64,000 bases of DNA from Plasmodiophora brassicae (lineage: Eukaryota > Endomyxa > Phytomyxea > Plasmodiophorida > Plasmodiophoridae). The DNA lies in contig JASFAU010000008.1 of assembly GCA_039704465.1 (NCBI GenBank), positions 744,001 through 808,000 of the forward strand. The letters run 5' to 3'. Both the position numbers and the translations under genes were made by a program. The notes below the pieces were generated by a model. It did not search any database and had not been told where the DNA came from. It saw only the letters and a list, made by a program, of their open reading frames with translations. Shown in pieces: positions 1 through 10,092 of the stretch. How positions within the stretch are numbered: the stretch's first letter is position 1; every line of letters starts with the position of its first letter.

Positions 1-352
1 TCGTCGCTCAGCGGTCCTCCGCCCGCCTCAAAAAGGTTGACTGACAACGACAATGGAGTTTATACAACACCAGCGGCGACTCGTTAGCGAGCAAGCTTAG
101 CTCTGCCTGACCGGCTAGCTAGCGACGGTTCGCCGGCAGACTTATCTACCGCGGGCGACCCACGGAACATGGTGGCCCGCGACTGTGTCGGCATGAGTTT
201 CCTTCGTGACTGCGATTGCGGCGCCACAGGAGTTGAGTTCTTGTTCAGCTGGTCTTCGGAGAGGATTTCCAATGCGTACTCGCTGGAAATCGACGAGCGA
301 CCGCGCCTCCGTTCGGTCGGTTCTGACGCAGCAGCGACCTAGAGCGGCACGG
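1..352. other. edge region without a confident gene
   Basis: No recognisable product. A short open stretch on the minus strand (84-272) has no ATG and no recognisable domain. The region probably holds the 3' flank of the coiled-coil gene that ends at 353. Confidence 0.4.
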
Positions 353-1795
353 TTACAGGTAGATCGCATTGAAAGCGCCAACGACACTGACAGACTGGCG
401 CCTTCGTTTTCGTCCGGAAGGTTTGTTGTCGTCGTAGTCGTCGTCGTTCTCAGCATCGTCAGCATCATCGCTGTCAACGGTAACGACTTGCGATTTTCGG
501 CGACCTCGTCGTGATGTCAACGTGCCCGTAACCTGATCACACATCTCGATGGCCTTCTCGACATGCTTGGTCGATGTATCCAGTTTCGCCTGCTGAGCAG
601 TCTTCTGTTTCCTCAGCTTCTCCTATCGTCAAATGTTATTCTGGGACGGTAGCCGCCGCTGTCGGCGATTGCCCCACCTTCAGTTTCTCGTTCTCTGCAA
701 TAATGCCAGAGGCTGCTGCAATTTCGAGACGCATATCGTTGTTCTCCTGGCGCACGTCGTCGAGGAGCTTCTGAAGTTCGTCCAGCTCTTCAGAATCCTG
801 TACCCAGGTCAGCGTATCGCATTCGAACATTCTTGACGCCGGGTTACAGGAACGCGCCTTTCGGCGTTCTCGAGGTTCGCAAGCAGCGACTGGACCTCTT
901 GCTCCAGTTCAGCTACCTACATAGGAAACGTATGGGCCGAGGGGAACCTCCAAACGCGAATCGCGGCGTACCCGAGCCTTCAGTCTACCTTCTTCTGACT
1001 GCCCTTGGACCAGGGTTGCCCGAGCCAACTTCAGCATCGATTTATACTACCGGATCCATCATCGCATGCCGTGTCAGAGTACTGATCAACACTACCTTTT
1101 CGCGGTCGGCTTCAGCTGCTTCAAGACGCTCCTTCAGCGTGTTCGATTCTCTCTCCGCCTCCTCCTGTTGTTTTTCGTGTGTTCGCCTTTCCTCATCAAG
1201 CAGCGCAAGCGCTTCTCGAAGACCGCTTGTCTGCTCAACCAGGACCCGTTCCAACTGAAGGCATTCGAATTCGGATATTGCAAGGGATTTCTGTACCACG
1301 AAGGGTAAGACGTCGTAAACTCCCAAAGCGGACACACGTATAGAGACCGATTGGTTCTTAAGAGACGTTTCCAGTATGTCAATGTCGAAGCTGGAGATGT
1401 CGCCGACCATTGACAGGTAACGACGCTCTGTATCCAGGCTATGGCATTTGACAGCGCTGCGTTGGAGTTCATAACCTGCTATGGAACGACCCTTTCTCTC
1501 CAGTTTGATCCTGTTCTCCAATTCCGTTCGCTCCCTGCGCAGCGCAGCATTCTCGTCGGTAAGGCCATCGCGGGCCTGCTTCAGGTCCGCCATCTCGTCG
1601 AGCGCCAGCGCCAGACGCGCCTACCACGGTGCACACGGTTGGTCCGCACATGGACGCAAACCTCGTCGCGACACCACACACCTTAATGGAATCGGCATCG
1701 TCAGCGGGTGGCATCGCGCAGGTGGCGTCTACGGCATCGACGGCCATCGCGGCCCCGATAACGTCGTCGACGGCGGCTGCAAAAAATGGCGCCAA
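353..1795 (-). CDS. coiled-coil protein, function unknown
   Basis: Six exons join in frame on the minus strand with introns of about 55-61 nt (first intron 1621-1681), giving about 390 aa. The start is the ATG at 1795 (MAPFFAAAVDD). Most of the chain is charged heptad-like helix rich in Glu, Lys, Arg and Leu, for example DEERRTHEKQQEEAERE and DSEELDELQKLLDDV. The C-terminus turns acidic (DSDDADDAENDDD) and then basic (GRKRRRQS), which could serve as a nuclear localisation signal. A central non-coiled block of about 50 residues (around DIDILETSL..DVLPFVVQ) may be a small globular domain. I do not recognise the family. It is divergent from the DGAT2-like gene at 2090 and the two share a promoter of about 290 bp. 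Confidence 0.75.
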
Positions 1796-2089
1796 ACCTC
1801 GCCACTGCTGTGAGGTCTGAACTGCCCAAACGCAAAAACCTCATGATTCATGAATGAAGGCTTCGAAAATATTCAGGGCGCGCTTTTCAAATACCTCAGC
1901 GATGCAGCTTGGACGGACATCCGCTGTAGCTGCAGAGGGACCCCGTGACGCGCGCGGCTGTAGAGCTGCACGAGGCTGCATGTGCCGAGTGGGGGAATCG
2001 CCAAAACGGGAGGGGGTGAGTGAGGGGCCCGGCGCCCGAGTCTCGCGCCTCTTAAGTCCGTCGTTGCCTTCGCCTCCGGCGCGAAGAAG
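1796..2089. promoter_or_regulatory. divergent intergenic promoter region
   Basis: This short gap separates the start of the minus-strand coiled-coil gene (1795) from the DGAT2-like start (2090), so it should hold both promoters. A TCATGATTCATGA-type inverted motif lies at about 1842-1854, 45 bp from the minus-strand start. A related perfect palindrome lies upstream of EDC4 (20511-20526). No TATA box is evident. Confidence 0.4.
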
Positions 2090-3266
2090 ATGGGCGGTCG
2101 ACCAGCGCCGGCCCGACTACCTGGGTTCGTTGTCATCGCGTCCTTCTACACGGTATGGCTGTTCTCCATTATGTTCACGTTCCTGGCGATTCCCGCCTGG
2201 CTTCTCTTCGGGTACCGGCTGCCTGTCCAGTTCCTCGTAGCGTACTACTTTGGTAACGACGACGTCCTCCCCCACGTTGTCCGCATCATTGTTGACTGCC
2301 TCGGGTGTCTATTTAGTTCGAATGTTCTGGCGTCCTGCGCACTGGCCAGCGTTCCATCAGTTCGCATCCCGCCTGATCAACAGGAGCCCGTACTTCAATT
2401 CGCAGCGCCTGATATTCCAGTCGGAGCATGCGAAACCGCCGCCGAACTCTTCCACGTTATTTGCCGTGTTCCCACATGGAGCTCTCTGCGTCGGATGGAC
2501 GGTTCGTACGAGATGATCGTTACAGGACACCTCCCAATGAATTGGTTGCATTCCTTCAGGTGAATCTGAACCTGTCGCCGATCATGCAGGCGATGCAGGT
2601 CGAGTACCTGGGCGCGTCCATGTTGTTCAGGCTGCCTCTCATCAGCGAGGTCCTGACGTGGGCAAGCTCGTCAAGCGCCTCTGCGCGGAACATGAAACGC
2701 CTGATGAAGACGGGGAAGAACCTCGCGTTGCTGCCTGGCGGCTTTGACGAGGCGGCATTTTACAGACGCCATCGTTACGACGTCTTCGTCAGGCACCGTA
2801 AAGGATTTATCAAGTAAGGATTGCATTCAGAAGAAACTGGTCAGAGAATCACTTGGCAACGATGCAGGTATGCCATGCAACACGGTTACAAGATCTCGCC
2901 TGTATTCACGTTCGGAGAGGAGGTATGTCAGCCGGGGACAGCGATCTGTAACGAACTTGTTCGGTGATCACGGTCGCATAGGCGACGTACTTCGCGTTGG
3001 AATCCGGTTCTGATTTTCGACGTGCGCTGGCAAAGAAGAAGATCCCTGGCATCGTGTTCTGGTCGCGGCTGCTGTGGCTGCCTGACCCGAACATTGATCT
3101 TGTCACTGTGGTTGGTGACCCGATCGAGATTCCGCATGTGGCACACCCCACTGCCGACCAGGTTGACAAATGCCACGCGAACTTTGTCGCTGCTCTACAA
3201 TCCATCTTCGATACCTACAAGGCAGATTATGCTGGTAGCCCACATGCCACAATCCACATCCATTAG
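2090..3266 (+). CDS. DGAT2/MOGAT-family acyltransferase
   Basis: Family members transfer an acyl group from acyl-CoA to di- or monoacylglycerol at the ER membrane and lipid droplet. Exons 2090-2252, 2317-2501, 2560-2813, 2868-2922 and 2982-3266 join in frame to 313 aa, close to the family's usual 320-390. An N-terminal hydrophobic hairpin (about residues 12-50) is followed by the signature FAVFPHGALCVGW. This corresponds to the conserved HPHG active-site motif, with Phe in place of the first His. Later come LLPGGFDEA (the usual GGxxE block), RHRKGFIKYAMQHG and PVFTFGEE, then the C-terminal P(D/N)..V.VVGDPIEIP block. Storage triacylglycerol is abundant in many protist resting spores, so a role in lipid-droplet synthesis is a reasonable inference. 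Substrate (DAG, MAG or wax alcohol) cannot be told from sequence. Confidence 0.92.
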
Positions 3267-3320
3267 CATGCTGGCCGTGTGTCTGACTAAAAACTTGATA
3301 CGGCGATTTAGTTGTCAGCC

Positions 3321-3355
3321 GTGACGTCATCGACCGTGATGTCACGATCGGAAGA
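3321..3355. promoter_or_regulatory. CRE-like palindromes upstream of hypothetical gene
   Basis: TGACGTCA at 3322-3329 is followed by the related TGATGTCA at about 3348-3355. TGACGTCA is the binding site of CREB/ATF-type bZIP factors. It lies about 120 bp upstream of the ATG at 3447. A short open frame also crosses this stretch, so a coding explanation is not excluded. Confidence 0.35.
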
Positions 3356-3446
3356 GGTACGATCCTGGTGAAGCTTCCGGCCGATTGCCACATTCACGAA
3401 ACAGGGAATTGTATCGTGAAGCCAACAGCAACAGCCGCTCCTTAGA

Positions 3447-3980
3447 ATGTCGTTTGATGATCCTGACAGCACGATGCTTCTAAGCCCCTGCCGCAGGGGA
3501 ACGTCACCGCTAGCCATGGGTTTCAGTCTTGCTCACCCAGAATCCACGATGCGTCCGCTGTTCGGCCACGAGATGGACGACTTCGACCTGGCGCGTTTCC
3601 AGCAGCAGGGTGTGACGAACCTTTACGGGCCGTCTAACGTGCCGGTGGAGTTGGTCGCCGGACTGCCCATGACGAATGCCAGAAACGTTGGCGGCGGGTC
3701 GTGGCCTATGCGTCCCACATCGGCATTTGACCCCATGGAGCAGGTGTTCGATTGGAACACACAGGACGAGCTCCCTGTAAATATGCTCCAACAGCAGGAC
3801 GCCGAGGCGGTTGACACGTTCAAAGCAGAAAGGACAGCGCTGCCGACAGCGGGTCGTCATCCTACCCCTATACGCCTGTCGAGTGCAGCCAGCTACGGTT
3901 GTCTGGATAGCGAGCTGGACAATCTGATCGCAGCAGCAGCAGCTCGGAAGCAGCAGCAGCAGCCCAGCAACGCCCAATAA
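3447..3980 (+). CDS. hypothetical glutamine-rich protein
   Basis: Single open frame of 177 aa from ATG 3447. It has no recognised domain. The middle is rich in Asp, Met, Pro and Gln (DDFDLARFQQQG), and the C-terminus ends in an Ala run and a poly-Gln tract (RKQQQQPSNAQ) encoded by CAG/CAA repeats. The low-complexity, acidic and Gln-rich character resembles disordered regulatory proteins, but no function can be assigned. CRE-like sites lie upstream. It ends 23 bp before the stop of the convergent minus-strand gene. Confidence 0.5.
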   Translation: MSFDDPDSTMLLSPCRRGTSPLAMGFSLAHPESTMRPLFGHEMDDFDLARFQQQGVTNLYGPSNVPVELVAGLPMTNARNVGGGSWPMRPTSAFDPMEQVFDWNTQDELPVNMLQQQDAEAVDTFKAERTALPTAGRHPTPIRLSSAASYGCLDSELDNLIAAAAARKQQQQPSNAQ

Positions 3981-4003
3981 CTGAATACAAGCTGGAAACC
4001 ATC

Positions 4004-5930
4004 TCAAACGGGGTTACCAACAAACGGTATCACACGTACGTAACGTTTTATGGCTTGCGAATCTGGGGAGGACTTGCCAGAGGTATCGATCCTGTGCATG
4101 TCGCCCATGAGCGCATAGGCTGTCCAGTACGACGCGCTATTCTTACTGATGAAGCGGTCCACGACACCGGAATCGTTGCGGAAATGCTCAGTGAAATGAG
4201 CCAACACTGCCCAAGGTGTCAGCGTGATATGGGGCAGAAGGGGCAGGTCACCGACCAACGCAGGCGAAGATTAGCCGGAATGGCAATAGAAGAAGCACGG
4301 CGAACAGCAAGGCATTGGCGGCCATAAACTGTCGCGACCGAAGAGGAGACAGCCAGAAGTACAACCCCTTTAGCTTAAGCAAATAGTGGTTGACAAACTG
4401 CAGGCGATTCTGGAATACTTCCAGGGCGGATTTCGCATTAAGGAACGACTGTTGATAACCATCGACCTTGCTCTTGAACTTTCCTAGAACGCTGTTGTCC
4501 AACAGCTTGGGGAGGACACCCACAGGTTAGACAACGCTTCCGACGGCGATAAACGATTCTACTTTGCCAATACCGCCAGGCGGCTCGGTTGGCGTCTGGG
4601 ACGGCGGGTCTTGGACGGCAGGGCGTTTCCCCATTTGCCTGTCGTACCAGTGCGCTAACATTTCCGGTTGGTCGGACAGCATCCATAAAAGGACAAAATT
4701 GGCAAGAACAAGAAAGGCCTGCAGCAACGTCAGCTAACCCTTCGGCGGAACCCTGTCTGCGCTTGACACTGACCGGGACGAGTGCGAGCCAGTCCCTATA
4801 CCATACGTTAGTGAAGGACACGCACAGACGTGGCCCGTAGCACAAACATATATGCCAGAAAGAGTAAGCTCAGCATGACAGTGAGGGTCGCCATAGGGTT
4901 TCGCCACTCAATTAGCTGCCTGTGCAGGTTGGCAACGACCTCGAGCGGGGCAAGTTGGATCGATAGCAACTTCGCGTTGTCCGCCAACAATCCAAGCTAC
5001 GAATTTCAACGAAAGAGTCAGCAACGGACTGTCGAACCCCATGGCCGCCAACATACGTCGAGTTTATCGGAAGGAGGGTCGTTCGGTGCTGGGTTATCAA
5101 CGAGCAGCAGCATTCGTGGCTCCCAACTGCAATGGATGTCAGCATCTTATGATATAGATGGTGCGGCGAACTGACGAAGGATCGTCCAATATTCGCGAAG
5201 GCGCTGGCCCGAACAAAGACGTGAAAAGCCCACAGGACAATGCCATGTCGTGGAATTGGGTCGCCAGGAGTGCCACATACGATGCCTGTGCTGTTGACGA
5301 TGAGGTTGACAGGAACGTCATGCGCTGTAGCCGTTTTAAACAAACAGCGTGCCTGTGTTGCACATATTACGCTTACCCGAATGGGACACGGGAACCTCGT
5401 CTGCCGCAAGCTTTCAACGCGAAGAATGTCGTCGATGGCGTCGTTCAACACGCACTCACGTATCTACACCAAGCAAGTGAAGGTGCCGCCAGCAAGCAGC
5501 AGCATCTCCACCGACTTACGATGGGCACAGACGACTGCCGTCCTAAGCTGATGGCGAGCTGCAGGTCTTCAACATAGTTTTGTACGTAATCGCGATCGGC
5601 TTCGGTCGCGAAACACACTTCCAGCGTGGACGGGTTCCCATCGCCCTGGTCCGATTCAGCATCGGCTGGCTGGGGGTCCGCTGATTTGACATCCGTGCCG
5701 CTGTCGGCACCTCCATTTCCTGTCGACGCGTCGACCTCAAACTGCATCAGCAGGCTGTGGCCCGTTTTGAACAGCCCACTCTGTTTCGTTGTGACCTTCG
5801 TCAACCGATCCAGCGGGAACCTGTGAGGCCGGTGAATTGTCGTTTGCGTGCCATATGCCAGAATGGCATAGTCGTACTGTACGGTCCGGCGAAGCAGTTG
5901 TAGGTTGATGCCAGATTGGAACGCAATCAT
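4004..5930 (-). CDS. multi-pass membrane protein with PH/GRAM-like N-terminus
   Basis: A minus-strand multi-exon gene from ATG 5930. The first exon (about 130 aa) has the pattern of a PH/GRAM-like fold: a strand-rich start, an acidic Gly/Asp-rich insert, then CFATEADRDYVQNYVEDL as the closing helix. Splicing with introns of about 50-57 nt then gives a segment ending EWRNPMATLTVMLSLLFLAYM, a short exon (DWLALVP) and AFLVLANFVLLWML, which together form a membrane hairpin. Further on a coiled segment leads to a last hydrophobic stretch (ANALLFAVLLLLPFRLIF). The two hairpins around a helical linker recall the C-terminal membrane region of MCTP or GRAM-domain proteins at ER contact sites, but this is only resemblance. 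Middle and final exon borders are approximate. A TATA-like element lies about 75 bp upstream. Confidence 0.6.
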
Positions 5931-6002
5931 GGTGTCGGTTACTATAGAAAAGGGGTTAGACTGACGGCCGCGGCCTATACAACTTCACACCGTCCAGACG
6001 AT

Positions 6003-6010
6003 ACTTATAA
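6003..6010 (-). promoter_or_regulatory. TATA-like element
   Basis: The minus strand reads TTTATAAG about 75 bp upstream of the ATG at 5930, with a plausible TATA-box spacing. It lies between two minus-strand genes and supports treating them as separate. No transcript evidence is available. Confidence 0.3.
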
Positions 6011-6107
6011 AGGTGCCTCCAGCATTGGAGATAGCAAGCTTGCGCTGCGCGGTAGTCGACAAATACACAACTCGTTGGCGAAGAGTGGAAAATCTATGCA
6101 TGCCCGT

Positions 6108-6935
6108 TCAGCACGCATCAGGCACGTATCCAGATGCGGGGCCTGACATTGATGCCGCCTTGTCAGATTGAGGAGACGAGAGCAGGTTCATTGACTCGAG
6201 GAACGCAACGTGCGGTTGAAGCTTAACGCCCGCGACGAATTCCGCCTTCAGGGTATTGGCGTACATTAAGAACGACGCGAACGTAATATGGCGTTCCTGG
6301 ATAGTATCCGAACCGGATGGCACAGAATGCAACGCGTCGAAGATGCTACGCCAACACAAACAACGCTCAGCAACCGGGGCCATTAACGCGGGTGCGCGAT
6401 TTGTGTCACATTTCAGGGCATTGCCGCGACACGAGCGGATGAATAATCGGGGCGAACCGGCAGAATCGCCCCAGCATGATCACGTTAACATCAGGCTCCC
6501 GCAGAATATGGAACGCCAGCGACGTATGTTCGAACAGGAACTGGGGATGCGATCGCGCAGCCGCCATCATGCAGAAATCCGGGAAATCAACATGCGACCT
6601 GGCCGGGTGGTCGTCAGCAACACGCCGCCCGACGACGACGACGCGGCAACGGCCCCAGACCCGGTCCGCTGAATGAACGCCTTGTGGTATGGGCTGAGCG
6701 TCGCCAGCGGCATGCCCAGCACCTGCGAGCACTGGTCCAGCACATCCGGCTCATTCGTCAACGGGTTCATGACACGGTTGTCACAGGCGCGGCTGTAGCA
6801 CAGCTCCCCTGATCGGACCCCGCGAGCGTACCGTAGGTTGCTTGTCTTGTTTTCTAACGAAAATCGCTGTTGTTTCCCTCCGAGCTTATACAGCCCACAG
6901 GGTGTGTCATCGACAGAACGAGCAAACAACGTCAC
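6108..6935 (-). CDS. conserved-looking protein of unknown function, 5' end unresolved
   Basis: Three minus-strand exons join with GT..AG introns of 57 and about 64 nt into roughly 230 codons ending at the TGA at 6108. The frame stays open upstream of 6935 for about 80 nt without an ATG, so a further 5' exon must lie towards 7200. The protein contains GLYKLGGKQQRF, a serine run (AASSSSGG), and a helical second half. No domain is recognised and no signal peptide or membrane segment is seen. It is divergent from the FYVE gene at 7243. It could instead be the 5' part of the membrane-protein gene ending at 4004, but a stop codon and TATA-like element between them argue against that. Confidence 0.5.
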
Positions 6936-7171
6936 TTGTAATGAAGAAACTCGACGTCGACAATTGCCAAATTCACGTGAATCCGAGTTAGCAGCTCTTG
7001 TGATTCAGACTCTGCTTGGTCGAGCACAGTTTGACCGTGCACGATTGAATGAACGGCCCATTGCGAAAGTTGGGTACGCAGGGGGGCCTGACCGGACGTC
7101 AGTGCTGGGAGAGAGCGGGGTCGCGCATTGGTCCTGGATGATTATTCGACGACCGCATGACGTCGGGGGCG

Positions 7172-7179
7172 TGACGTCA
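7172..7179. promoter_or_regulatory. CRE-like TGACGTCA palindrome
   Basis: A perfect TGACGTCA lies 71 bp upstream of the FYVE gene start (7243), with partial copies (ATGACGTCG, ATGACGTCC) on either side. It sits between divergent genes, so it could serve either. Assignment to a bZIP factor rests on the known consensus only. Confidence 0.4.
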
Positions 7180-7242
7180 TGGCCGGAATGACTAGTTCCG
7201 GACGGACAGGGGCCAGCTCCAGATTCCATAGTTCGCGACGCC

Positions 7243-8373
7243 ATGACGTCCGCTGGTCGTGACGATGATTTGCCCCCGATGCGCCCGCCGAAATCGGGCA
7301 TTGTCGACTGGTGCGATAACGACGCGGCGGACGCATGCGCTCTAACGCCATCGCATTCGTTCCGGGCGTTCTACCGACGCCACCACCACTGCCGCGCTTG
7401 TGGCATGGTCGTCTGTTCCGCCTGTTCGTCTCACACGAGAGTCCTGCAGGGATTCGGTCTGGCCAGCGTCGGCGCTGTTCGCGTCTGCGACTCGTGCTTC
7501 TCGAAGACGCGAGCGGAGATGGACGCACTAAGCCAGATGTGGCAGGCGCTGCTGTCGCCGAAGGTCGACACGTTGGTGCGATCGATGGTGGCCGTGAAGG
7601 CGGCCGGGTTCCGATTCGCGACCGACAATGCTGAGAACTGGCAGCGCGCCAAGCGCGTCCTGGTGGCGACGTTCCAGAAGGAGTTGCAGATCTGCCAGAC
7701 ACTGCTGAAGGACACGCTGATGGTGAGCGACGACGTGGAGCTGACGTCGAAGCAGATCGAGTCGATGTCGCTAGACCGCGCGTCGCGTCTGCTGGATGCG
7801 TATGCGTCGTGCAGGACCTCGGTGCTGGGTGCCGACATCCAGGTCGTCGTCCCGGCGTCGTTCGAGGACAGACACAAGGTCGTCGTTGACCTATGCGAAG
7901 AGATTCGCATCAAGGAACAGGTGCAGTCGCATCGGCAACGAATGGCGCAGGTCATCGAACGCGGCCTGGTCGTTGTTAACGGCATGAAAGCGATTCGCGA
8001 CAGCGTCACGGCGGCCGACCTGATCGACTGCTGGGGTTCGTACCTGAAATTCGCCGAGGCAACGCGCCAGATCGTCAGCAAGGCGCTCGAGGACGAGGTC
8101 AAGCTCATGCTGAACATGGCGGTACGCCGCGACCAGATAGCGGCCAACGCGGAACTGGAAGCGGCTCTGCGCAGCAAGGACGTCAACGCGATACGACGCG
8201 CGATGGAGACCTGCGAATCGATCACTGGCCTACTGGCCAACAGCGAGTACCGAGACTACGTCCTGCCCGACATCCAGGTCGTGGTCCCCGGGTTCGCTGC
8301 GCATCGTCGGTCGGCCCGGAAGCTGTTGATCGAACCGAAGAAACGGTACACGCACCCGCCGGCACAGGCCTAG
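7243..8373 (+). CDS. FYVE zinc-finger protein
   Basis: Intronless, 376 aa. An N-terminal FYVE domain (about residues 18-90) has the WCDND element at the WxxD position, the basic ligand-binding motif RRHHHCRACG, and eight zinc ligands in the spacing CxxC..CxxC..CxxC as in CRACGMVVCSACS and the closing VCDSC. FYVE domains bind phosphatidylinositol 3-phosphate on endosomes. The rest is alpha-helical with two similar stretches containing GADIQVVVP and PDIQVVVPG, an apparent internal repeat of unknown role. No catalytic domain follows, so it is probably an endosomal adaptor. ATG 7243 is preceded by CRE-like sites. Confidence 0.88.
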   Translation: MTSAGRDDDLPPMRPPKSGIVDWCDNDAADACALTPSHSFRAFYRRHHHCRACGMVVCSACSSHTRVLQGFGLASVGAVRVCDSCFSKTRAEMDALSQMWQALLSPKVDTLVRSMVAVKAAGFRFATDNAENWQRAKRVLVATFQKELQICQTLLKDTLMVSDDVELTSKQIESMSLDRASRLLDAYASCRTSVLGADIQVVVPASFEDRHKVVVDLCEEIRIKEQVQSHRQRMAQVIERGLVVVNGMKAIRDSVTAADLIDCWGSYLKFAEATRQIVSKALEDEVKLMLNMAVRRDQIAANAELEAALRSKDVNAIRRAMETCESITGLLANSEYRDYVLPDIQVVVPGFAAHRRSARKLLIEPKKRYTHPPAQA

Positions 8374-8807
8374 GCTGCAGCTCCGCAGTGCAATACACTG
8401 CCCGAAGTTCGATCTGCATGCACACCGAAGGTTCGCTGGTTGTACTGAGGAGCCCGGGTGCCTGCCAGTCTGGCACCATATGACAGAGGTCGCCAAACAG
8501 AGAGACAGAGGGAGTGTCGCGCACGTCTCTTCCTGCCGGACAACGACTATAATTTCGTCGAGATGGTAAGTTAAACTGTTAGTAATAACCACACTCTTCG
8601 CTGGCCATGTACGTTGAAGATGATGCTGCGACGTCAACCTCTTGGGTGAATCGGTTGACTGAAACGCATGCGGTTCTTTATATCCTCTAGTATCTGCTGG
8701 CATTGAGATTGAGGTGTGAACCGGGGCTAACAGTCGCTAGGCAGCGTCAGTGGTGCCCATTCGTTGCATCAGGGACAATTGCTGCTAGCGGGTTTAAGGC
8801 GGTGCAG
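8374..8807. other. intergenic, repeat-derived in part
   Basis: No gene seen. The stretch 8740-8807 matches the sequence downstream of the Ulp1-like gene at 63460-63522 (shared GTGC-CATTCG and TTTAAGGCGGTG blocks). The repeat unit therefore extends past the protease coding region. Confidence 0.45.
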
Positions 8808-8965
8808 TTACGCCATATTCCGTGCTAGTGCTTCCGCCATGGTCACCACAAACATGCCGCAATGGTATCGTCGGACTGACGACTGACGAGGTTCCGACAA
8901 AACTTGTCCCGAACGACTTGCCCGGAAAGGCTGAAGTTGCCCAGGTTTGGTGTAGGCGCAAGAGG
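8808..8965 (-). pseudogene. decayed Ulp1-like cysteine protease fragment
   Basis: On the minus strand the end of this fragment encodes CGMFVVTMAEALAR, matching CGMLVLTMAEALAR of the Ulp1-like gene at 63523. The DNA is alignable upstream too (TGGGCAACTTCAGCCTTTCC against TGGGCGACTTCGGCGTTTCC), but there the reading frame differs, so at least one frameshift has occurred. The His/Asp part of the active site is absent, and about 85 bp present in the 63 kb copy just after the Cys block are deleted. It is a relic of a dispersed, probably mobile, protease-encoding element. Confidence 0.65.
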
Positions 8966-8988
8966 TACTTCGACGTCTTAGTCCAGGT

Positions 8989-9546
8989 TTAATCATCCAC
9001 GCTCCATAGCGTTCTATCCCTCTGACCGCGCCGGCCCCTGTCCCTCCGGCCACCTTTATTCGCTCCGCCCGCGCCTGCCCTCGCACCAGCTCTCCACTTG
9101 TCCAAATCGCGATGCGTGACGAGAACCTCTACCACGACGTCACCGTGCTCTCGCTCCAAAGCAACCAACCGTTCTTTCACAAGCCCGTTCCAGTCCTCGC
9201 CAGCAAGCCGTTCGACGATTGCAACACTCCGATGCGCACCAGCATGACACCCGCAGGCAATGCAGACCCTGACCCTCCCACCATTCCCACCAGCAACAGC
9301 CCCGACAACGCCCTCCAGCACGCGCTCCCTGGCGCTGTCGTAAAAAGGTTCGACGCCGGGCAACTGGAAGAACTCTCTGGCCAGGTCGCGATTCAGGCCC
9401 GTGCGACCGCGGATGAACGACGGCGGCGGTGTACGACGGGCATTGATGCGCACCGAAGGAGGCACGGCCTGGTCGTGGACGTCGCATACCCGCGCGGGCC
9501 CGTAGCTGTTCCCGAACGACATCAGGTGGAGCTCGACGGAAACCAT
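8989..9546 (-). CDS. RapZ C-terminal-domain-like protein
   Basis: From ATG 9546 the frame encodes about 185 aa. HLMSFGNSYG at the start, TGLNRDLAREF in the middle, then VRVCIACGCHAGAHRSVAIVE and VTHRDL together match the C-terminal domain of RapZ/YvcJ (usual form: IGCTGGxHRSV..E and HRDL). In bacteria this half of RapZ binds amino-sugar phosphate and the sRNA GlmZ; the role of eukaryotic versions is unknown. The P-loop half is missing, as in other stand-alone versions. The tail is Gly/Arg-rich (GGRRDRGRRG), suggesting RNA binding. Upstream splicing to an exon around 9610-9700 (giving a Ser/Arg-rich leader) is possible, so the true start may be further 5'. Confidence 0.7.
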   Translation of the reverse strand: MVSVELHLMSFGNSYGPARVCDVHDQAVPPSVRINARRTPPPSFIRGRTGLNRDLAREFFQLPGVEPFYDSARERVLEGVVGAVAGGNGGRVRVCIACGCHAGAHRSVAIVERLAGEDWNGLVKERLVALEREHGDVVVEVLVTHRDLDKWRAGARAGAGGANKGGRRDRGRRGQRDRTLWSVDD

Positions 9547-9690
9547 TCCGGGCAGCGGTACGTTGGCACGCGCCTTCCAGACGCGTCCGCAAGTGACACC
9601 GTAAGAGCGGTCGTCACGGTTCGAAACTTGGCGGATAGAACCGCTGAGCTTGCTGCTGTCGATCGACAAGGCATCGCTGTCATCCTCCGA

Positions 9691-10092
9691 TCAGCTGGAT
9701 ATCGAACGAGTATTTGAGGAGGCCTGTTCGAAGCCACTAATTCGTGCCCAGAAGCGCTGCATCCGACGAGTGTCGCGCCTGCGCTTGCCTGCACCGAGGC
9801 TCTCCAGGGTGGCAGCGCGGCGGCTGTTTCGCGTCCAACGCGCGGGTTCAGACCAGTCATCATGGTCGCCGCAGTGGTCTCCATCAGCAGCAGCGTCGGC
9901 GTCAACGGCCTTGTCGTCGTCAGACCGGTTGCCTCGGCGCTTGCGAATGGCGGCCACATTCGCGGCAAGTCGGGCATCCTTCACGTGCTTGACAGCGGAA
10001 TGGACCTGCGCCGACGTAATCTTGTGCACCTTGGAGAAGTGAACGTCGACAGCGTGGACCAGAAGGCCATTGTACGGGTGGCTCAGGAACAA
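9691..10092 (-). CDS. hypothetical protein, partial model
   Basis: An open minus-strand exon of about 130 codons ends in TGA at 9691. Its first part (HAVDVHFSKVHKITSAQVHSA, then VKDARLAANVAAIRKRRGNRS) looks like genuine coding sequence with a basic tail, followed by acidic and Arg-rich low complexity. There is no ATG. A GT..AG intron of about 46 nt joins it upstream to an exon near 10140-10250 reading LAERTPAFGKPG. No family recognised. The opposite strand is also open here, so confidence is limited. Confidence 0.35.
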   Translation of the reverse strand: MFLSHPYNGLLVHAVDVHFSKVHKITSAQVHSAVKHVKDARLAANVAAIRKRRGNRSDDDKAVDADAAADGDHCGDHDDWSEPARWTRNSRRAATLESLGAGKRRRDTRRMQRFWARISGFEQASSNTRSISS

